A stretch of DNA of 64,000 bases, taken from positions 873,001 through 937,000 of the forward strand of contig NZ_CP126080.1 in NCBI RefSeq assembly GCF_030122805.1, in the 5' to 3' direction. The notes beneath the pieces were generated by a model, which was not told the DNA's origin, ran no database searches, and was given only the letters and a program-made list of their open reading frames with translations. Both the position numbers and the translations under genes were made by a program. Below are positions 25,042 to 35,079 of the stretch, in pieces (positions within the stretch are counted from its first letter, which is position 1; every line of letters starts with the position of its first letter). The stretch is from Mesobacillus sp. AQ2 (GTDB lineage Bacteria > Bacillota > Bacilli > Bacillales > Cytobacillaceae).

Positions 25042-25926
25042 ATGAAAGTAAAAAAAGCGATTATCCCGGCTGCGGGCCTGGGAACGAGATTCTTGCCGGC
25101 AACAAAAGCGATGCCGAAAGAAATGCTGCCGATTGTAGATAAACCAACTATTCAATATATCGTCGAAGAAGCGATAGAGTCAGGAATTGAAGATATTATC
25201 ATTGTTACTGGGAAAGGAAAAAGATCGATTGAAGACCATTTTGATCACTCCTTTGAATTGGAACAAAACTTGTTAGAAAAAGGGAAATTCGAGTTACTAA
25301 CTGAGGTACAAAAGTCATCAAAACTCGTAGATATCCATTATATTCGCCAAAAAGAACCAAAAGGGCTTGGCCATGCGATCTGGTGTGCCCGAAAGTTTAT
25401 CGGGAATGAACCTTTTGCAGTTCTCTTAGGTGATGATATTGTCCAGGCGGAAAAACCTTGCCTCCAACAAATGATGGAGCAGTATGAAAGATATAATGCT
25501 TCGATTCTTGGAGTGCAAAAAGTGAATCCAACTGAAGTATCAAGATATGGGATTGTAGATGGAAACTGTATTGGCGAACGATTTTACAGTGTCAGCAGTT
25601 TAGTAGAAAAACCAGCGATTGAAGAGGCTCCATCAAACCTGGCAATCATGGGCCGATATATTCTGAATTCGAGAGTATTTGATATTCTTGACCAGCAAGA
25701 ACCTGGAGCTGGCGGCGAAGTCCAGTTAACGGATGCCATCGCTGGCTTGAACGAATATGAAGCTGTTTATGCATACGATTTTGAAGGCACCAGATATGAT
25801 GTTGGTGAAAAAATGGGCTTTATTAAAACAACGATTGATTTCGCTTTGCAACGGGATGATTTGCGCTCTGATCTGCTAGATTACTTTTCTTCGATTTTAA
25901 ATCTTGAAAAAGCTAGGCAGAGTTAA
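25042..25926 (+). CDS. galU: UTP-glucose-1-phosphate uridylyltransferase
   Basis: A 294-residue cytoplasmic enzyme that makes UDP-glucose. The N-terminal [20 protein letters not shown] is diagnostic of GalU/GtaB. Strong ribosome site GGGGTGG. Inside the eps operon it supplies UDP-glucose for the glycosyltransferases and for the GalE epimerase at 32566. A second, housekeeping copy elsewhere in the genome is likely. Confidence 0.93.
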   Translation: MKVKKAIIPAAGLGTRFLPATKAMPKEMLPIVDKPTIQYIVEEAIESGIEDIIIVTGKGKRSIEDHFDHSFELEQNLLEKGKFELLTEVQKSSKLVDIHYIRQKEPKGLGHAIWCARKFIGNEPFAVLLGDDIVQAEKPCLQQMMEQYERYNASILGVQKVNPTEVSRYGIVDGNCIGERFYSVSSLVEKPAIEEAPSNLAIMGRYILNSRVFDILDQQEPGAGGEVQLTDAIAGLNEYEAVYAYDFEGTRYDVGEKMGFIKTTIDFALQRDDLRSDLLDYFSSILNLEKARQS

Positions 25927-25930
25927 GATT

Positions 25931-27091
25931 ATGGCTTTGAAAAAGAGAATTTTATTATGTGCTACGGTTGATTATCATTTTAATGCATTTCATTTACCTT
26001 ACATGAAATGGTTCAAAGAGCAAGGTTGGGAGGTCCATGTTGCTGCTAACGGTGATATGGACCTCCCTTTTGTTGATAAAAAATATGATTTGCCAATACA
26101 AAGGTCACCATTCAGTCTGCAAAACGTGAAGGCCTATCAGCAATTGAAATTAATCATCGACCAAAATGACTATCAAATCATTCATAGCCATACACCAGTT
26201 GGGGGAGTGTTGGCCAGACTTGCATCTAGGGCAGCGCGAGAAAAAGGAACAAAAGTTTTGTACACAGCTCATGGTTTTCACTTCTGCAAAGGTTCACCGG
26301 CAGTAAACTGGCTAGTCTATTATCCTATTGAAAAATGGCTGGCAAGATATACCGATTGCCTGATTACAATTAATGAAGAGGATTTCAATAGAGCCAACCA
26401 GCATCAATTCAAGGCGGACCGTATTGAACATGTCCATGGAGTGGGAGTGAATACAGATAAATTCAAGCCAGCTGAAACAGAATACAAAAAGGAATTAAGA
26501 ATCGCCTACGGCTACAACGTTGGCGATTTTTTAATGTTTTACGCGGCTGAATTCAATAAAAACAAGAACCAGCAACTGTTAATTCGAGTCCTTGCACAAA
26601 TAATGGAGGAAGTTCCAAAAGCAAAGCTTCTCTTAGCTGGAGAAGGATCTTCATTGCAGGATTGTCGCAAATTGGCTAAAAAGCTAGGTGTGGAAGATCA
26701 GGTTCATTTTCTAGGATTCAGAAAAGACATTGAACAGTTACTGCAAATATCTGATGTAGCGGTTGGATCCAGCTTTAGGGAAGGTCTCCCTGTAAATATT
26801 ATGGAAGCCATGTCATGCGGCTTGCCAGTTATCGCCACAGAAAACAGAGGCCACCGAGAACTAATTACAAATCAGCAAGAAGGCTGGTTAATTCAGGGGT
26901 CTGACCCACATATGTTTGCGAAAAAGATGAAGCTACTGGCAAAGGATCCAGCGCAAAGAGCAGTAATGGGATCCCATGGCCGCAGGCTGATTATAAACAA
27001 ATTCAGCACAAATAAAATACTCCAAGAAAAGAGTGCAATCTACAAACCATATATGGCAGAAACGGAGGAGTCGCAGTGGGCAGTCCTTTAA
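25931..27091 (+). CDS. EpsD-like family 4 glycosyltransferase
   Basis: A 386-residue GT-B fold glycosyltransferase. It opens RILLCATVDYHFNAFHLPYMK, close to B. subtilis EpsD, and the C-terminal donor domain carries FREGLPVNIMEAMSCGLPVI with the E-x7-E motif. It acts at the cytoplasmic face on the lipid-linked repeat unit. The ATG at 25931 is preferred; a TTG nine codons earlier lies inside galU. It ends overlapping the next glycosyltransferase gene by 16 bases. Confidence 0.87.
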   Translation: MALKKRILLCATVDYHFNAFHLPYMKWFKEQGWEVHVAANGDMDLPFVDKKYDLPIQRSPFSLQNVKAYQQLKLIIDQNDYQIIHSHTPVGGVLARLASRAAREKGTKVLYTAHGFHFCKGSPAVNWLVYYPIEKWLARYTDCLITINEEDFNRANQHQFKADRIEHVHGVGVNTDKFKPAETEYKKELRIAYGYNVGDFLMFYAAEFNKNKNQQLLIRVLAQIMEEVPKAKLLLAGEGSSLQDCRKLAKKLGVEDQVHFLGFRKDIEQLLQISDVAVGSSFREGLPVNIMEAMSCGLPVIATENRGHRELITNQQEGWLIQGSDPHMFAKKMKLLAKDPAQRAVMGSHGRRLIINKFSTNKILQEKSAIYKPYMAETEESQWAVL

Positions 27092-28233
27092 GAGTGTTAC
27101 ACGTAGTCGTCAACATGAACCGTGGCGGGGCTGAAACACTGCTGATGAACCTATATCGAAACATTGATAGATCAAAAATCCAGTTTGATTTTTTGACTTG
27201 TAAAGAAGGGGTTTTTGACGAAGAGATTTTAAAACTGGGTGGGAAAGTGTATAGAATTCCATATATTACAGAGGTAGGACATTCAAAATATCTTAAGGCA
27301 TTAACCGAATTTTTCATTGAGTATCCACAATACCAGATCGTTCATTCACATATGGATAAAATGAGTGGATTTGTATTGCGTGCCGCTAAAAAAGCAGGAG
27401 TTTCTGTAAGAATTGCTCACAGCCATAGTACAAGGAGTGAAGGTGGGGCAGCGGCGAGAATATACAAATGGTATGCCGGAACAATGATTCCAAAGTATGC
27501 TACTGATTTTGTTTCATGTTCAAAAGAAGCTGCTGAATGGCTATTTGGGAAAAAAGCCAATGGAACGATATTTTTAAAAAATGGAATTGATTTAGACAAA
27601 TTTAAATTTTCTCCAAAAGTAAGGGAATTGATCAGGTCAGAATTAAAAATGGAGAAAGATCAGTTTTTAGTCGGCCATGTAGGTAGATTTTCTATGCCAA
27701 AGAATCATTCCTATTTATTAGAGCTGTTTAAAGAATTCCTGTCTTATAGGAGAGAGGCCATTCTTTTGTTGGTTGGAGATGGCCCGCTGCTTCCTGAGAT
27801 TAAGAGGAAAGCAGAAGAGATGGAATTATCTAAGAATATTAAGTTTCTTGGAAGCAGATCGGATGTAGAACAACTTCTGCAGGCATTTGATGTTTTTCTG
27901 TTTCCCTCTATATTTGAAGGGGTTCCAGTCTCATTAATTGAGGCTCAGGCTTCAGGGCTTCCTTGTCTTATCTCTGATTCTATAACCAAAGAGATAGACA
28001 TGGGACTTGGTTTAGTTCATTCTATATCTCTCACCAATAAAAAATTATGGATTGAGAGGATGCAGGATGTAATAAATCAACACTCTACCCGGAATAGCAA
28101 TGTAAACTCATTGATTTCAGATAATGGCTACGATATAAAGAATGCTTCCGGCTATCTTCAAAAATTTTATTCTACTGTCACGGGGGATGTGATGAATGAA
28201 GAAGTTAACGGTGTTTACGCCAACATTCAATAG
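27076..28233 (+). CDS. EpsF-like family 4 glycosyltransferase
   Basis: A 385-residue GT-B enzyme starting with the motif VVNMNRGGAETLLMNLYR of EpsF-like proteins. The donor-site motif is FPSIFEGVPVSLIEAQASGLP near residue 280. GTG start preceded by CGGAGGAG. It overlaps both neighbours. A paralogue with nearly the same opening is at 30191, suggesting duplication within the operon. The sugar donor cannot be told from sequence. Confidence 0.87.
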   Translation: MGSPLRVLHVVVNMNRGGAETLLMNLYRNIDRSKIQFDFLTCKEGVFDEEILKLGGKVYRIPYITEVGHSKYLKALTEFFIEYPQYQIVHSHMDKMSGFVLRAAKKAGVSVRIAHSHSTRSEGGAAARIYKWYAGTMIPKYATDFVSCSKEAAEWLFGKKANGTIFLKNGIDLDKFKFSPKVRELIRSELKMEKDQFLVGHVGRFSMPKNHSYLLELFKEFLSYRREAILLLVGDGPLLPEIKRKAEEMELSKNIKFLGSRSDVEQLLQAFDVFLFPSIFEGVPVSLIEAQASGLPCLISDSITKEIDMGLGLVHSISLTNKKLWIERMQDVINQHSTRNSNVNSLISDNGYDIKNASGYLQKFYSTVTGDVMNEEVNGVYANIQ

Positions 28234-29080
28234 GGCATATTGTTTGGGTAATTGTTATGAATCGTTAAAAAGGCAAACCAATAAAGACTTCATTTGGTTG
28301 ATCATTGATGATGGTTCTACTGATAATACGAAGGATTTAGTAAGTAATTGGCAGACTGAGAACTTAATGGATATTCAATATATTTGGCAAGAAAACCAGG
28401 GTATGCATGGAGCGCATAATACGGCATATGAACTAATCAAAACTGAATTGAATGTTTGTATTGATTCTGACGATTATCTCCCAAATGAGGCAGTAGAAAA
28501 GATTTTGGGAATGTGGGAGAGAGAAGGAAGCGAAAATGTGAGTGGTCTGATAGGACTGGACTCTTTTTCTGACGGGACAGTTATAGGGTCAAAACTGCCT
28601 GATAAACTGAAAACTTCAACACTATTCGATCTTTACTATAAATATGGAGTGACTGGAGATAAGAAGTTAGTTTATCGGACGGAATTAACGAAAAAATTCC
28701 CATATCCAGTATTCGAAAATGAAAAATATGTGGGGCTGGCCTATAAGTATTATAAACTTGATCAAGAATATGAAATGCTCCTAATGAATGATGTTTTATG
28801 CCATGTAGAATATTTACCCGATGGTTCCTCACTTAATATGATAAAGCAATTTCGGAAGAATCCAAAAGGGTTCGCGTTTTATCGTAAAGAATTAATGAAA
28901 TTGCCTTTTGCCAATTGGAGATTTAAATTTAAGCAAGCAATTCATTATGTTTCGAGTACTCTGTTAAGTAAGGAGTTTAACGTATTAAAGGAGACACCCA
29001 ACAAAACATTGACGGCACTTGCATTCCCTTTTGGTGTGCTATTATCAATATTTATCTCATTTAAAACCCGTACTATATAA
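28196..29080 (+). CDS. Family 2 glycosyltransferase
   Basis: A 294-residue GT-A enzyme. The nucleotide-binding start TVFTPTFNRAYCLGNC and IDDGSTDNT are followed by CIDSDDYLP, the metal-binding DxD motif. The C-terminal half is less conserved. It overlaps the previous gene by 38 bases, with GGGGGATGTG as ribosome site. It probably adds one sugar of the exopolysaccharide repeat. Its sequence does not clearly match EpsE, so I do not assign a clutch function. Confidence 0.85.
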   Translation: MKKLTVFTPTFNRAYCLGNCYESLKRQTNKDFIWLIIDDGSTDNTKDLVSNWQTENLMDIQYIWQENQGMHGAHNTAYELIKTELNVCIDSDDYLPNEAVEKILGMWEREGSENVSGLIGLDSFSDGTVIGSKLPDKLKTSTLFDLYYKYGVTGDKKLVYRTELTKKFPYPVFENEKYVGLAYKYYKLDQEYEMLLMNDVLCHVEYLPDGSSLNMIKQFRKNPKGFAFYRKELMKLPFANWRFKFKQAIHYVSSTLLSKEFNVLKETPNKTLTALAFPFGVLLSIFISFKTRTI

Positions 29081-29098
29081 AAGTGGAAGGAATAAAAT

Positions 29099-30172
29099 AT
29101 GACCATTTTATGGTGGAACCTTGCAGTTGTCTTTGTCTTTTCTTTCTTAAGCAGATATTTTGCCAAACCTGCATTTTCCTCGGTATCCATCACGTCTATT
29201 TCTTATAATAAAATATTCGCGCTTGGAGCTCTTTTGTCATTGGCGTTAGTTGGTGGACTAAGATCCAATATAGGGGATACTTACTTTTATAAGTATGCCT
29301 ACGAATTAAATGACTTTACTTGGGGCCAGATAAAAGAGAAAGAAAACATAGGTTTTTGGATCCTGCAAATGTTCTTAAAAAGAATATCAGACGATCCACA
29401 AATATTGATATTTACAGCTGCAGTAATTTCCAATGTTCTAATTGTACTCATATTTCTTAAGTACTCTAGACAATTCGAGCTCAGTGCATATGTTTATATT
29501 ACAGGTGGATTATTTCTCGTCTCCATGAACGGTCTAAGGCAGGTTCTTACAGCGGCGATCGCTTTTACTGCCACCAGGTTTATTATCAGTGGGAACTTTT
29601 TTGCATATGCACTAATCGTTTTATTTGCTTCTACATTCCATGAAAGTGCTTTAATTTTGCTGCCAATATATTTTTTAGTTCGTTATAAAGCGTGGTCAAG
29701 AGCAACTATAATGTTACTGGTCATCGCTGTGGTTATTGTGGCAGGCTTTGATAAATTCTCAGCAATCTTGTTTTCCAGCATAGAGAATACACAATATGGT
29801 CATTACAAAGATTTTCAAGAGGGTGGTGCCAATATAATTAGAGTGGCTGTTTTTGGAGCTCCGTTATTTATTGCATTCCTGGGCAGGGATAGATTAAGGG
29901 AAATATTTCCTGAAAGCGATTATATAGTGAATATGTCTCTAATCGGTTTGGTATTTATGATTATATCGACACAGAATTGGATCTTTGCCCGGTTTTCGAT
30001 TTATTTTACTTTATACCAATTGATTTTAATTGCCTGGATCGTTAAATTATTTAATCCTAAAGAACAGCGTTTCGTGTACCTAGGTATCATAGTGTTTTAT
30101 TTTCTTTTTTATTATTACGAGAGCGTAATCAGCTTGAATATTAACTATAAAAGCGACTATATCAGCTTTTAA
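29099..30172 (+). CDS. EpsG-family membrane protein, probable polysaccharide polymerase
   Basis: A 357-residue polytopic protein with about ten membrane helices. It shows the EpsG-family pattern: GGLRSNIGDTYFYKY near residue 50, MNGLRQVLTAAIAFTA near 140, then FHESALILLPIYF. EpsG proteins are thought to polymerise lipid-linked repeat units outside the membrane. AGTGGAAGGAA precedes the ATG. It sits between glycosyltransferase genes, as in other eps operons. Confidence 0.85.
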   Translation: MTILWWNLAVVFVFSFLSRYFAKPAFSSVSITSISYNKIFALGALLSLALVGGLRSNIGDTYFYKYAYELNDFTWGQIKEKENIGFWILQMFLKRISDDPQILIFTAAVISNVLIVLIFLKYSRQFELSAYVYITGGLFLVSMNGLRQVLTAAIAFTATRFIISGNFFAYALIVLFASTFHESALILLPIYFLVRYKAWSRATIMLLVIAVVIVAGFDKFSAILFSSIENTQYGHYKDFQEGGANIIRVAVFGAPLFIAFLGRDRLREIFPESDYIVNMSLIGLVFMIISTQNWIFARFSIYFTLYQLILIAWIVKLFNPKEQRFVYLGIIVFYFLFYYYESVISLNINYKSDYISF

Positions 30173-30190
30173 TGATAGGAGGGATAAAAT

Positions 30191-31324
30191 GTGGAAAAGA
30201 ATCATATCGATAGGGTCTTGCATATCGTAAGTACGATGGATCGAGGCGGGGCGGAAACATTACTTATGAATGTTTATCGAAATCTGGATAGATGCAAGCT
30301 TCAATTTGATTTTATTGTCCATCGCGATGACCAAGGAGATTACGATAATGAAATTCAAAAATTAGGCGGAAAGATTTATCGCGTTCCCAGCCTAGGAAAT
30401 GCGGGGCCAATATCTTACGTTAAAAAACTCGCAGAAATCATGTCGTCAAATCTCTATATTGCCGTTCATTCACATACCGATTACCAGAGTGGATTTCCTG
30501 CCCTTGCAGCAAAGATTGCAGGAATTCCACATCGTATTTGTCACTCTCACAGCAACAACTGGCCAATGATTAACAGCTTTAAACAAAAGCTTGTACTAAA
30601 GGGTTTGCAGTCAATCATTAAAATCTCTGCGACACAATATTGCAGCTGCAGCCAAGAGGCTGGAGCTTTTTTATTTGGTCAAAAGGCAGTTGATGAAAAT
30701 CAAGTAACAATACTGAAGAATGGTATTGATTTAGGACAGTATCTTGATGAAACAATCACTAAAACGAGTGTAATCAGGGAACTTGGGCTCGAGCAAGATG
30801 CCAAGATCATCGGTCATGTTGGAAAGTTTTCAAGGTCTAAAAACCAGGCTTTTATTCTGCAAGTTCTAAAACAACTGGTGAAAAAAGATAAAAAGTATGT
30901 GGCGCTGCTGGTTGGAGATGGTCCTTTAAAAGAAAATATTGAACAAGAAGCAGAGAATATGGGCCTTTCCAAGCATGTTCGTTTTTTAGGAGTACGCTCT
31001 GATATTCCGAGACTGATGAAGGCTTTCGATGTTTTTCTTTTCCCTTCCATATTTGAGGGCTTCGGGATAGTGACAGTTGAGGCCCAGATAAGCGGAACTC
31101 CTTGTATCTTGTCGAATTCGGTTCCCATTAGTACAGATATGGGGCTCGGCTTAGTAAGGTATTTAAGTCTCGGTGAGCGTCCAGATAAATGGGGAGAAGA
31201 AGTAGAAAAAGCAATCCATATAAAAAAGCCAGAAAGAGACACTTTAGTTAAAGCGTTATCTGAAAAAGGCTTTAGTATTCAACAAAATATTGAGGAGTGG
31301 ATGAAGCTTTACAGAGTTGGTTAG
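30191..31324 (+). CDS. EpsF-like family 4 glycosyltransferase, second copy
   Basis: A 377-residue GT-B enzyme opening RVLHIVSTMDRGGAETLLMN, closely paralogous to the protein at 27076. Its donor-binding motif is FPSIFEGFGIVTVEAQISGTP. The start is GTG with GGAGGGAT upstream. The two paralogues probably add different or repeated residues of the repeat unit. Confidence 0.87.
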   Translation: MEKNHIDRVLHIVSTMDRGGAETLLMNVYRNLDRCKLQFDFIVHRDDQGDYDNEIQKLGGKIYRVPSLGNAGPISYVKKLAEIMSSNLYIAVHSHTDYQSGFPALAAKIAGIPHRICHSHSNNWPMINSFKQKLVLKGLQSIIKISATQYCSCSQEAGAFLFGQKAVDENQVTILKNGIDLGQYLDETITKTSVIRELGLEQDAKIIGHVGKFSRSKNQAFILQVLKQLVKKDKKYVALLVGDGPLKENIEQEAENMGLSKHVRFLGVRSDIPRLMKAFDVFLFPSIFEGFGIVTVEAQISGTPCILSNSVPISTDMGLGLVRYLSLGERPDKWGEEVEKAIHIKKPERDTLVKALSEKGFSIQQNIEEWMKLYRVG

Positions 31325-31351
31325 CAATTTACTATTGGGGCGGAGTGCTAA

Positions 31352-32551
31352 ATGAAGAAAAAGGTATTGATTGCTTCATTTGATTTAGCCATAGGCGGGG
31401 TTGAACGAAGTTTGATTGGGTTGCTCAATAGCATTGACTATCAAAAATATGATGTCGATTTAATGCTCTTTAAGCATGAAGGAGAGTTCTTTTCGTTATT
31501 GCCTGAAGGACCGAAATTGCTCCCAGAGAATCCAGCTTATAGTACATTCAGAAAATCGATTTTACAGATTATACGAGATGGCCGATACCCTATTGCGGTC
31601 TCTAGGTTATTAGCGAAGTATAAAGGCAGCATCAAGGGGAAAATGATGAAGGTTGAGGAACCGGGATATTTAACGATCCAATATGGCTGGGAGCTTACAC
31701 GCCCATTTTTGCCTGAATTATCAAAGGAGTATGATCTTGCAATTGGATTCTTATGGCCGCATCATTTCATCGGGGAAAAAGTAAAGGCGAAAAGGAAGGT
31801 CGGCTGGGTCCATACGGATTATTCCAATATTTTTATTGATAAAAAGTCGGAAATGAAAATGTGGAAAAATCTAGACCAAATAGTCGCAGTTTCAGAGGAA
31901 TGCTCGAACACCTTTTTAAACCAATTTCCACATTTAAAAGAAAAGACAATGGTCATAGAAAATATCCTTTCTCAGGATTTTGTAAGACAGCAATCTGAAA
32001 TTCAGAGTGGGCATGAGATCAAAAAAGAACCAGGCAAAACCATTCTAGTGTCCGTTGGACGGCTTTCTCATGCGAAGGGGTTTGACAATGCAATCAGGGC
32101 ATGCAGGCAATTAATCAATAAAGGATATGATGTTGCTTGGTATGTTGTAGGATATGGTTCACAGGAAAATGAGCTGCGTAAGCTTATAACTGAGTTAGGG
32201 CTAGAAAATCATTTTTTCCTTCTCGGTAAAAAAATGAATCCGTATCCATACATAAAAGCATGCGATATTTATGTCCAGCCCTCCAGATATGAGGGGAAAG
32301 CAGTAACCATTCGTGAAGCGCAGATACTTGGTAAGCCAGTTGTCATAACCAACTTTCCAACGGCGAAAAGCCAGGTGAATGATCGGGTAGATGGATTTAT
32401 AACCTCAATGGGAGCAGATGGGATTGTTGAGGGGCTGCAAGAGTTACTTGATAATCCGATTTTAAGAGATGAGCTAATCAAATATACAAAGTCAATGGAT
32501 TATGGAAATGAAAATGAAGTCCAGAAGATTTACGGCTTAATAAATGCATAA
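31352..32551 (+). CDS. Family 4 glycosyltransferase
   Basis: A 399-residue GT-B enzyme beginning [22 protein letters not shown]. Its donor domain includes [18 protein letters not shown] and [15 protein letters not shown]. It resembles the enzymes at 39421 and 40644, forming a second paralogue set in the operon that often occurs with capsule or teichoic-like polymers. Ribosome site GGGGCGGAG. The sugar specificity is unknown. Confidence 0.85.
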   Translation: MKKKVLIASFDLAIGGVERSLIGLLNSIDYQKYDVDLMLFKHEGEFFSLLPEGPKLLPENPAYSTFRKSILQIIRDGRYPIAVSRLLAKYKGSIKGKMMKVEEPGYLTIQYGWELTRPFLPELSKEYDLAIGFLWPHHFIGEKVKAKRKVGWVHTDYSNIFIDKKSEMKMWKNLDQIVAVSEECSNTFLNQFPHLKEKTMVIENILSQDFVRQQSEIQSGHEIKKEPGKTILVSVGRLSHAKGFDNAIRACRQLINKGYDVAWYVVGYGSQENELRKLITELGLENHFFLLGKKMNPYPYIKACDIYVQPSRYEGKAVTIREAQILGKPVVITNFPTAKSQVNDRVDGFITSMGADGIVEGLQELLDNPILRDELIKYTKSMDYGNENEVQKIYGLINA

Positions 32552-32565
32552 ACGGAGGTGGATCT

Positions 32566-33627
32566 ATGTCAATTCTTGTAACAGGCTGTGCAGGCTATAT
32601 AGGCAGTCATACATGTGTGGAATTGCTAAATGCAGGAAATGAGATTATTGTTGTTGATAATCTGATGAACAGCAAGAAAGAAGCATTAAACAGAATAAGC
32701 GAAATCACCGGGAAGAGCTTTCCGTTCTATCAGGTTGATTTATTGAATGAGCAAGAGCTTGAAAAGGTCTTTATTGAAAATGAGATTGATGCTGTCATTC
32801 ACTTCGCCGGTCTTAAAGCTGTTGGAGAGTCTGTTCGATTGCCGCTTAGGTATTACCATAATAATATCACCGGTACAATCAATCTATTAAACACCATGAA
32901 GAAATACAATGTTAACAGAATTGTCTTCAGTTCCTCAGCGACAGTATATGGCATGCCGCAGAAAGTTCCAATTTCAGAACACTTCCCTTTAAAAGCACTG
33001 AACCCTTATGGGCGGACGAAGTTAATGATAGAGGAAATATTAAGGGATCTTTATCAATCTGATCAAAACTGGAGCATCACCTTGTTGCGGTATTTCAATC
33101 CAATCGGAGCCCATGAATCCCGAATGATTGGTGAAGATCCAAATGGAATTCCAAATAACTTAATGCCCTTTATCACTCAAGTTGCTGTCGGTAAACTGCC
33201 AGAGCTCAGTGTTTTTGGCAATCATTATCCAACAGCTGATGGAACTGGGGTGAGGGATTACATTCATGTAGTTGATCTTGCCAAGGGTCATTTAAAGGCG
33301 CTTGAAAAAATAGATACAAGTAATGGAGTCGAGTCTTTTAATCTTGGTACCGGAAAGGGGTACAGTGTACTTGAAATGATAGAAGCTTTTGAGAAAGCCG
33401 CTGGCATTCCTATTCCCTATAGAATTGCTGAATCAAGAGCAGGAGATGCTGCTATCTGTTTTGCTGATCCAATGAAAGCGAAGCAGGAGTTGGGATGGGC
33501 AGCAGAAAAGGATCTTCATCAAATGTGTGAAGATTCATGGAGATGGCAATCGAAGAATCCGAACGGATATGAAGAAAGCAATCCGCACTTATCAAAAAGT
33601 GGGGATTTTTTTTATGCGAAAAAATGA
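32566..33627 (+). CDS. galE: UDP-glucose 4-epimerase
   Basis: A 353-residue extended short-chain dehydrogenase. [16 protein letters not shown] binds [11 protein letters not shown] supplies Ser, and NPYGRTK gives the catalytic Tyr-x3-Lys. It interconverts UDP-glucose and UDP-galactose (or the N-acetyl forms). With GalU in the same operon it provides UDP-galactose for the exopolysaccharide. ACGGAGGTGG precedes the ATG. Confidence 0.93.
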   Translation: MSILVTGCAGYIGSHTCVELLNAGNEIIVVDNLMNSKKEALNRISEITGKSFPFYQVDLLNEQELEKVFIENEIDAVIHFAGLKAVGESVRLPLRYYHNNITGTINLLNTMKKYNVNRIVFSSSATVYGMPQKVPISEHFPLKALNPYGRTKLMIEEILRDLYQSDQNWSITLLRYFNPIGAHESRMIGEDPNGIPNNLMPFITQVAVGKLPELSVFGNHYPTADGTGVRDYIHVVDLAKGHLKALEKIDTSNGVESFNLGTGKGYSVLEMIEAFEKAAGIPIPYRIAESRAGDAAICFADPMKAKQELGWAAEKDLHQMCEDSWRWQSKNPNGYEESNPHLSKSGDFFYAKK

Positions 33628-33646
33628 ATGAGAAGAGGATTTTGCA

Positions 33647-33796
33647 ATGAGTGTACAGGAAACGCCACAACAACGCTTCAAGGAATTGTTGCAGGAAGTT
33701 TATATTAGGGGGCAATTAATTGAGGACATCAAAACCGAAGAATTAATTTTAGAAATCCAAGAGAAGCTCACATTAGTTTTAGAAAATAAACATTAA
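33647..33796 (+). CDS. Small acidic helical protein of unknown function
   Basis: A 49-residue protein, MSVQETPQQRFKELLQEVY onward, predicted to be mostly helical and acidic. It has a plausible ribosome site (AGAAGAGGA) and sits between galE and the sugar transferase with gaps of 19 and 27 bases. I do not recognise it. It could be a small regulator of the operon or of the adjacent priming transferase. Confidence 0.6.
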   Translation: MSVQETPQQRFKELLQEVYIRGQLIEDIKTEELILEIQEKLTLVLENKH

Positions 33797-33823
33797 TCAT
33801 AACCGTTGCTAGGGGTTGCAAAA

Positions 33824-34438
33824 ATGAAAAGGCTCTTAGATTTAAGTAGTTCAATTTTACTCCTTGTTGTATTATCACCAATCATCTTGTCTACTGCTGT
33901 ATTTGTAAAAGTGAAACTGGGGAAACCAGTCATTTTTAAACAGAAGAGGCCAGGATTAAATGAAAAGCCGTTTTATCTTTATAAGTTTAGGACGATGACA
34001 GATGAGCGGGACCGAAATGGAAAGCTGCTTTCAGATAAAATTCGTTTGAGTCCAGCGGGCCAATTTTTAAGGAAATACAGTCTGGACGAATTGCCGCAGC
34101 TGATCAATGTGTTAAAAGGAGATCTTAGTCTGGTGGGGCCAAGGCCGTTATTGATGGAATACCTTCCGCTATACACTAAAGATCAGGCGAAACGCCATCT
34201 TGTTAAACCCGGAATCACCGGATTAGCTCAAATCAGCGGCCGAAACACATTATCCTGGGAAGAAAAGTTCAAATTAGACGTTTGGTACGTTCAAAATCAT
34301 TCTTTCCTTCTGGATCTGAAAATCTTATGGAGGACACTTTACAAAGTAGTCCAATCCGAAGGCGTCACACAGCCGGGCAATGTGACGATGGAACCGTTTA
34401 GAGGTTCAAAATCTATCGTAAAAGAGGGTCACGGATGA
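33824..34438 (+). CDS. epsL: EpsL-like undecaprenyl-phosphate sugar phosphotransferase
   Basis: A 204-residue priming glycosyltransferase. One N-terminal membrane segment (about 8-28) precedes KRPGLNEKPFYLYKFRTM, LRKYSLDELPQLINVLKGD and SLVGPRPLL, the hallmark of bacterial sugar transferases. It starts repeat-unit assembly by moving sugar-1-phosphate to undecaprenyl phosphate, probably a bacillosamine-type sugar given epsC, epsM and epsN. The ATG at 33824 is preferred over a TTG at 33806, which would have a poor site. The next gene overlaps by 4 bases. Confidence 0.9.
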   Translation: MKRLLDLSSSILLLVVLSPIILSTAVFVKVKLGKPVIFKQKRPGLNEKPFYLYKFRTMTDERDRNGKLLSDKIRLSPAGQFLRKYSLDELPQLINVLKGDLSLVGPRPLLMEYLPLYTKDQAKRHLVKPGITGLAQISGRNTLSWEEKFKLDVWYVQNHSFLLDLKILWRTLYKVVQSEGVTQPGNVTMEPFRGSKSIVKEGHG

Positions 34439-35079
34439 AAATTGCCATTATAGGTCAGGGAGGACATAGTAAAGTCGTTAGAGATGTCATTAAAGCCATG
34501 GGAAATGCAGAAATAGTCGGCTGCCTCGATGATAAATTTAATGCTGAATTTTTTCATGAACAGATCTTGTATGGGCCTGTGGATGCTTCCCAGAGGATTG
34601 CTGAGGAATTCCCTGAGGTGAAGTTTTTTGTTGCTGTTGGAAATAACAAAGTAAGAATGCAAATTGTAAAGCGACTTGGGTTTCCCGAAGAGTTCTATAC
34701 AACTTTGATCCACCCGACAGCTCAAGTGAGTGAATACTCCAAGATCGGACCCGGAAGCGTCGTAATGCCATGTGCAGTTGTCAATTCGGATTCCTTGTTG
34801 GGAACGCACGTGATCATAAATACATCTGCAGTTGTTGAGCATGATAGCAAAATTGAGGATTTCGTCCATATCTCCCCAACTGCCACTTTGACCGGGAATG
34901 TCACGGTCAGAGAAGGAGCTCACGTTGGGGCAAGTGCAACTGTCATCCCAGGTATGGAAATCGGGAAATGGGCAATGGTTGGAGCAGGTGCGACAGTGAT
35001 TCATCATATTCCAGCAAACAGTACCGCAGTAGGTGTACCCGCGATTGTGAAAATGAAAGAAGTAACTGGGGGTGTATAA
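34435..35079 (+). CDS. epsM: EpsM-like sugar O/N-acyltransferase
   Basis: A 214-residue PglD-type acetyltransferase. The N-terminal Rossmann part reads IAIIGQGGHSKVVRDVI. The C-terminal left-handed beta helix contains hexapeptide repeats and the catalytic His in VVEHDSKI. It should acetylate the 4-amino sugar made by the aminotransferase encoded next. It ends one base before that gene starts. Confidence 0.92.
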   Translation: MKIAIIGQGGHSKVVRDVIKAMGNAEIVGCLDDKFNAEFFHEQILYGPVDASQRIAEEFPEVKFFVAVGNNKVRMQIVKRLGFPEEFYTTLIHPTAQVSEYSKIGPGSVVMPCAVVNSDSLLGTHVIINTSAVVEHDSKIEDFVHISPTATLTGNVTVREGAHVGASATVIPGMEIGKWAMVGAGATVIHHIPANSTAVGVPAIVKMKEVTGGV

